Assembly: GCA_951804985.1 (NCBI GenBank)
Contig: OX638131.1
Span: 2,108,001-2,172,000, forward strand
Direction: 5' to 3'
Source: Dryomyza anilis
Taxonomy: Eukaryota > Arthropoda > Insecta > Diptera > Dryomyzidae
DNA: 64,000 bases
Position 1 is the stretch's first letter; every line of letters begins with the position of its first letter. Under the pieces are notes generated by a model. It ran no database searches. It was not told the DNA's origin and saw nothing but the letters and a program-made list of their open reading frames with translations. Shown piece by piece: positions 60,101 to 64,000 of the stretch. A program made the position numbers and the translations under genes.

Positions 60101-63100
60101 AAAACATAAACTAATATTAAAACCAGTAAATATTATTGGCCACATTTGGGGTCAATAAGAGTTAAAGCGCATTTTTTAATAATAGAAATCGGATTCCTTT
60201 ATTAGCCAAATAATGCTTGAGTGATTTGAAAATATATACATATTATTATATCGCAACGAAACCCTACACACAGAAAAATCCTTTTTTGCATGCTTCATTC
60301 GGCAAAATTGTACACTTGAAATATTCGTCTATACACACTCCTAATGGTTCTAAATCTGTACTAAATTGTTTTAAACAGTTTTGGTTGCAGTACAAACTAC
60401 AACTCTTTTAGTTTTGACAATAACAACCGACTAAGCGGTTGAGAGAAACCAATAAGTTGTTTGGGCAAAGAGTTGGTTGGCGCAACAAATCTTTATTATG
60501 TGTGTATAAATGCAACATAACACTATATTAAGAAATGAAATGCCAAAATGAAATTTTTCATAACTATAAAAAATGCTTTGAATCGAAGAAATTAACCTAA
60601 CTTAATTCAAAATTTATTGTCCAAAATTGTAATTTTAATGTACAACAAATTTGGAACAGGATATATATTTTTTTAATGTATATTTCATTTAGTAGAAACC
60701 CAGCATACCAATAAATATCAATTGTCGTTTTCGATAATACGAAATCAATTTGGTTTTCGATAAAAAAAAAACATCTAGAATGTTATATTGATGTTTTTAT
60801 CATTATATATAGCGAATTGATATCGAACCTGTTTTTGTTTTCGATAAACAAATTTTGTATGTTCATGTTTTTTTTTAAATATGGATTGTTTAATGAAATA
60901 AGCCCACCCGTATTTGGCCTATTTTAACGAACTAGGAGGTTGGCACAACCGAATTAAGAGGTTGTTGCAAATAATTTATCAGTTGTTGCCGGAACCGAAT
61001 GATTCGGTAGGTCAATTTAGTTGGTTGACAAACACACGTTGTTCAAGCAAATAAAATTTCACAGTCTTAGAACAATTTCAAACATTTTAAGAACAATTTC
61101 ATACAATTCTAGAACAATTTGGGGGTCTTTATCAGCTATATTTGAAGCGCTAATCCAATATGGCAGTTTCGCCAACAAAGAAGTTAGTTGTCACAACCAA
61201 CTGGAGGTTAATAAGATTTTTTACGAATTTGTTGGCTGAACTATTATATTCGCCTACACTCCAAATTATTTTTAAACAGCGTGTTGAAAAATTGAAAATG
61301 TGGCGCATAGACTTTTTTTAATGACTTTATTTTGCATCTGGGCAAGTTTGGTCTCAATTTGGTATCTTTATGTAATATATTTTTCATTAGAATTTAACTA
61401 TTATAAGCAATTCAAATTTTTAAGGTAATTTTACTCAAAGAGAGATATTTTTTAATTAAAATAATACTAGTTAAATTGAATACAAAAAAAATATATATAT
61501 TTTTTTGAGTGGAAAATGAAAAAAAAAATTGTAAAACTAATTTTTGTGTTTTGGCTAGAGCATCGTTCTGATTGCCAGTAAAATAGACTTAAGACATAGA
61601 CAAGCTCATTGCACTCCCAATTTATGCGGTTCTTTCAACTGCTAAGTCGGTTCTTAAAGCCAAAACTACAATCTAAATACCAAATATTTGAATCAAGCCA
61701 ACAGAGTCAAAAATATATGCGTTCGATTTGAAAAAGAATGACTAATATATCGAATTTAAAAATGATAAGCAAATGGTTTGGAGGGAAATTACAAGATACC
61801 CAGTTTTAATTCAAAGTGACTAAATGTCTTTCCCGGCTTAAGTCCTCATATTTTTCAGTATATTTTAAAACAGAAAAGTTTGCATTTAGTTTTTAGGTGT
61901 TATCTAAAAATCTTATCAATTTGTCGTATTTAATGCTATGCCATCGATTTCTTATTGTTTAATTTGTGGCATAATATAAAAGTCTTTTACTTGACGTTGA
62001 CACAAAAATCATTCACAAATAGAGCTTGAGTCAGTCTACATTACGCAAAAGTACGATAGAAATATCATGAGTTAAATTTGAGCGCATTAACATCGCCTCT
62101 CAAATTCTGCTCGTAATTTGATTAGAATGAAGATTGACCCAGTCAGTGGCCAACGGGTCACACGAAGTTAATTGATTCTGTAGCTTGGAACGTGCGTATT
62201 CTTTGATTATTGCGAACAGTGTCTGTCTGGAGCACTAATGAAACAAGACAACTGACTCACACAGAAAATAACAAACAAACAACACAATTATTTTATGCCC
62301 TGCTAATTAACTGCAATTATGTATATTTCATAGGGCACTTCAACATCTCGCATTATGTTAACCACACAGAGAGACCTACCGCAAGGGAAAAGGGAGTTGC
62401 CCGATCCGGAAGAGCGTGGAGCTCGTTTAGTGGATGGACCAACGCCCTTGGAGGGGCGTTTGCAAATCTTTCACAAGGGAGCTTGGCGCGCAGTTTGTAC
62501 AAATTCAAGAAAGTGAGTTATCTAACTGATAAAAATATATCTATTAATCGTGTTTTTTATAGTTGGACAATAGCTGATTATGAAATAGCCTGCAAACAAA
62601 TGGGATTTAGTGGAGGACGTTTTTGGAACTGGGTCGAACGCACAGCTGGATATAGTCCAAGGCTGCTTTATGAAGAACCCACATGCAAAGGCTCGGAAAA
62701 TTCCCTCTTAGACTGTGCATGGCAAACGAGACAGTTGGGATCTGGTGTCTGCGATTATCACAGTGACCTTGGCGTACAATGTCGACCAGTTCATCTTGGT
62801 CATTTGGAGCATTGGCGCGGCATCTATTTTGAAAATGCACCTTCTACGAAGTCTCTAGGCTCTGATAATACAGTGTACTCTGCCATTTCGCAATCAGTAC
62901 TAAAATATGTCGACATTATAAAGGCTGGTTCCGGCAAGGGACAGGAAATGAAGTCGGCCGTTGAAGTAATAGGGCTGCCACCAGTAATGCAGCATATAGT
63001 CGTCAGCCATTCAGCCTATACAGGAATCAATGCAACACGACCTACTGGAGGATTCTTCATGAAGAATATTACAGTACGAAAAAATAATGGCATCGGAGTT

Positions 63101-64000
63101 TTTGTCAACTCAAGTCAGGGTGATGCCCAGCTTCAGGGTTGCTACGTTATTGACAATGCAGCCGACGGTGTGAAATATGTGAATCACGATTTTCGTTCTA
63201 ACGAACGCACAGACAGAGCCACGATCTATGATTTCTGTACGTTGCCAACAACATCTGGACAAACCTATCCAATTTCTCTATCATTTACCCAAAAATATTA
63301 CGCCGGTTCTACAAAGGAATGTGCAAAATACTTTTTTACGCGACCCGGATATTTGCTTACGGTACATTTTGAATACTTTTCACTGCAGAAAAATGAAACA
63401 GCCCGCATTGACATATACGACGGGGCATCTGTGAACGACGTGTTGCTGTTTTCGTGGAATGCTCGTAACTACACGAGACCCCAAAGTGTAACCAGCACGC
63501 GCGAAAAACTATATATTCGACTGAGGGCAGACATGCGCACTGATGTTAACGGCTTCATACGTCTCACTACGAGTACCACGAAAGCGTTTGATTTGAAAGT
63601 GGTTGACTCGACTATTGAGGATAACGGTGGTCGAGGTATAGCCGTGGACAATGCACGTTCAAAAATTCATATTCATGGAAGTACCATATCCGGCAATGGG
63701 CATGTTTCGGGCTTACATGTGACCAGTGGTGCGGCGGACGTAAATATAACAAACAGCAATATCAGTTTTAATAATGGCGACGGTGTTAATATAACTTACT
63801 ATGGTGGAAATCGGAATATTTCTAGGAGTTCTATTAGTTCGAACAAGGGTTATGGCATAGCAGTTTGGCTAAATGACACAACAGACGTAAATCATGTGGA
63901 ATACATACCGACGAATCAAACAACAATCGTTGAATATTCGCAAATTTACGAAAATGTGGATAATGGCATAATGCACGGGAACTTCTGCGACCCGATATGG
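57101..64000 (+). CDS. bark: Bark beetle/Anakonda, tricellular-junction protein (5' part, runs off the window)
   Basis: Exons 57101-57466, 62334-62512 and 62563-64000 (still open) give the first 661 residues of a protein of about 3,100 in Drosophila. A hydrophobic signal segment (NYFLLAIYWLCSAYFSAAA, residues 20-38) has a long basic lead; Met16 is an alternative start. An SRCR domain follows (about 154-255; GRLQIFHKGAWRAVC, CKQMGF, YHSDLGVQC). Next come a beta-helix-like stretch, a CUB-like domain (about 407-515; ECAKYFFTRPGYLL, DIYDG) and parallel beta-helix repeats (STIEDNGGRGIAV, STISGNGHVSGLHV, SNISFNNGDGVNI). Many NxS/T sites fit a secreted or extracellular region. In flies this single-pass membrane protein organises septate junctions at tricellular corners. 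Intron 1 (57467-62333) is full of repeats; intron 2 is 50 bp. Confidence 0.93.
57797..58012. repeat. Family D short repeat copy
   Basis: CACACTCAAAAAAAAATCG at the left and TTTTTCTGAGTGT at the right frame TAGTATTTAATGGTATTTT and GACTAATTTTAATAG blocks that also occur in 41042-42388. It lies in bark intron 1. Confidence 0.5.
58200..58860. repeat. Minisatellite, 21-bp unit ATTTCTGAATTTCAAATGGAA
   Basis: About 28 tandem units of 21-22 bases lie in bark intron 1. Long minus-strand frames (58312-58866) simply translate the repeat as KFRNFHL units and are not genes. The same unit occurs at 38090-38290. Confidence 0.9.
59307..59855. mobile_element. Harbinger-like MITE with TAA target duplication
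   Basis: The 19-base terminal inverted repeats GGGCCAGTTTTTCAGTGCT (59307-59325) and AGCACTGAAAAACTGGCCC (59837-59855) match exactly. They are flanked by TAA on both sides (59304-59306 and 59856-59858). GTTTAAAC-rich subterminal repeats lie inside. The 3-base TAA duplication and terminal repeats fit PIF/Harbinger-type elements. It is 549 bp and non-coding, in bark intron 1. Confidence 0.85.
60268..60492. repeat. Family B dispersed repeat copy
   Basis: It starts ACACAGAAAAATCC, has the CTTGAAATATTCGTCTATACAC and GACAATAACAACCGACTAAGCGG blocks, and ends near GTTGGTTGGCGCAAC. It is in bark intron 1. Confidence 0.6.
60725..61260. repeat. CGATA-rich repeat followed by a family B copy in reverse
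   Basis: 60725-60870 resembles 3210-3430 and 27520-27740. 60900-61260 has TTAGAACAATTTCAAACATT and GGTTGGCACAACCGAATTAAG, the reverse-strand counterparts of family B blocks. The remainder of intron 1 up to 62333 is AT-rich with no gene seen. Confidence 0.4.

Overview
The window is chromosomal DNA of a higher fly (Diptera, most likely Schizophora but not Drosophila itself). It is AT-rich, with intron-split genes, GT-AG introns of 53 bp to about 5 kb, and many decayed transposable elements. The genes are recognisable orthologues of fly developmental and epithelial genes. I could not run any alignment, so every exon boundary below comes from reading splice sites, frames and protein sense by eye.

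Four protein genes lie on the + strand. (1) About 3.6-12.8 kb: an SLC16/monocarboxylate-transporter-type MFS protein with long Cys-rich cytosolic arms. It has a TGA codon inside an otherwise continuous N-terminal reading frame. (2) About 18-31 kb: a scaffold of about 1984 residues, with a long Ser/Thr-rich, presumably disordered region followed by PDZ-PH-PH. (3) About 38.5-48.7 kb: the odd-skipped-family zinc-finger regulator bowl, with five C2H2 fingers and a C-terminal eh1 motif. A probable GC-rich non-coding first exon lies about 4 kb upstream of the coding start. (4) 57.1 kb to the window end: the 5' part of bark beetle/anakonda, the giant tricellular-junction protein, with signal peptide, SRCR, CUB-like and parallel beta-helix regions. 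I recall bowl and bark being neighbours in Drosophila, so the order is probably conserved microsynteny.

The rest is intergenic or intronic repeat DNA. It includes a MITE family with ACACAGAAAAA ends and ATGATGAA-rich arms (several copies, one expanded into a minisatellite), three 5'-truncated copies of one non-LTR retrotransposon, and Helitron/INE-1-like elements (one with a duplicated 3' end plus flank). There are also a Harbinger-like MITE with TAA target duplications, several fold-back repeats, two AT-rich minisatellites and one tRNA-like relic. No rRNA, CRISPR array or intact functional tRNA was seen.

The four genes do not form a pathway. The transporter and the PDZ-PH scaffold are probably membrane-associated, bowl is nuclear, and bark is at the cell surface. 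The observations most worth testing are the in-frame TGA-C in the transporter, the overlapping upstream ORF and alternative-processing options in the scaffold gene, and the ATG-TGA start-stop element three bases before the bowl start codon.
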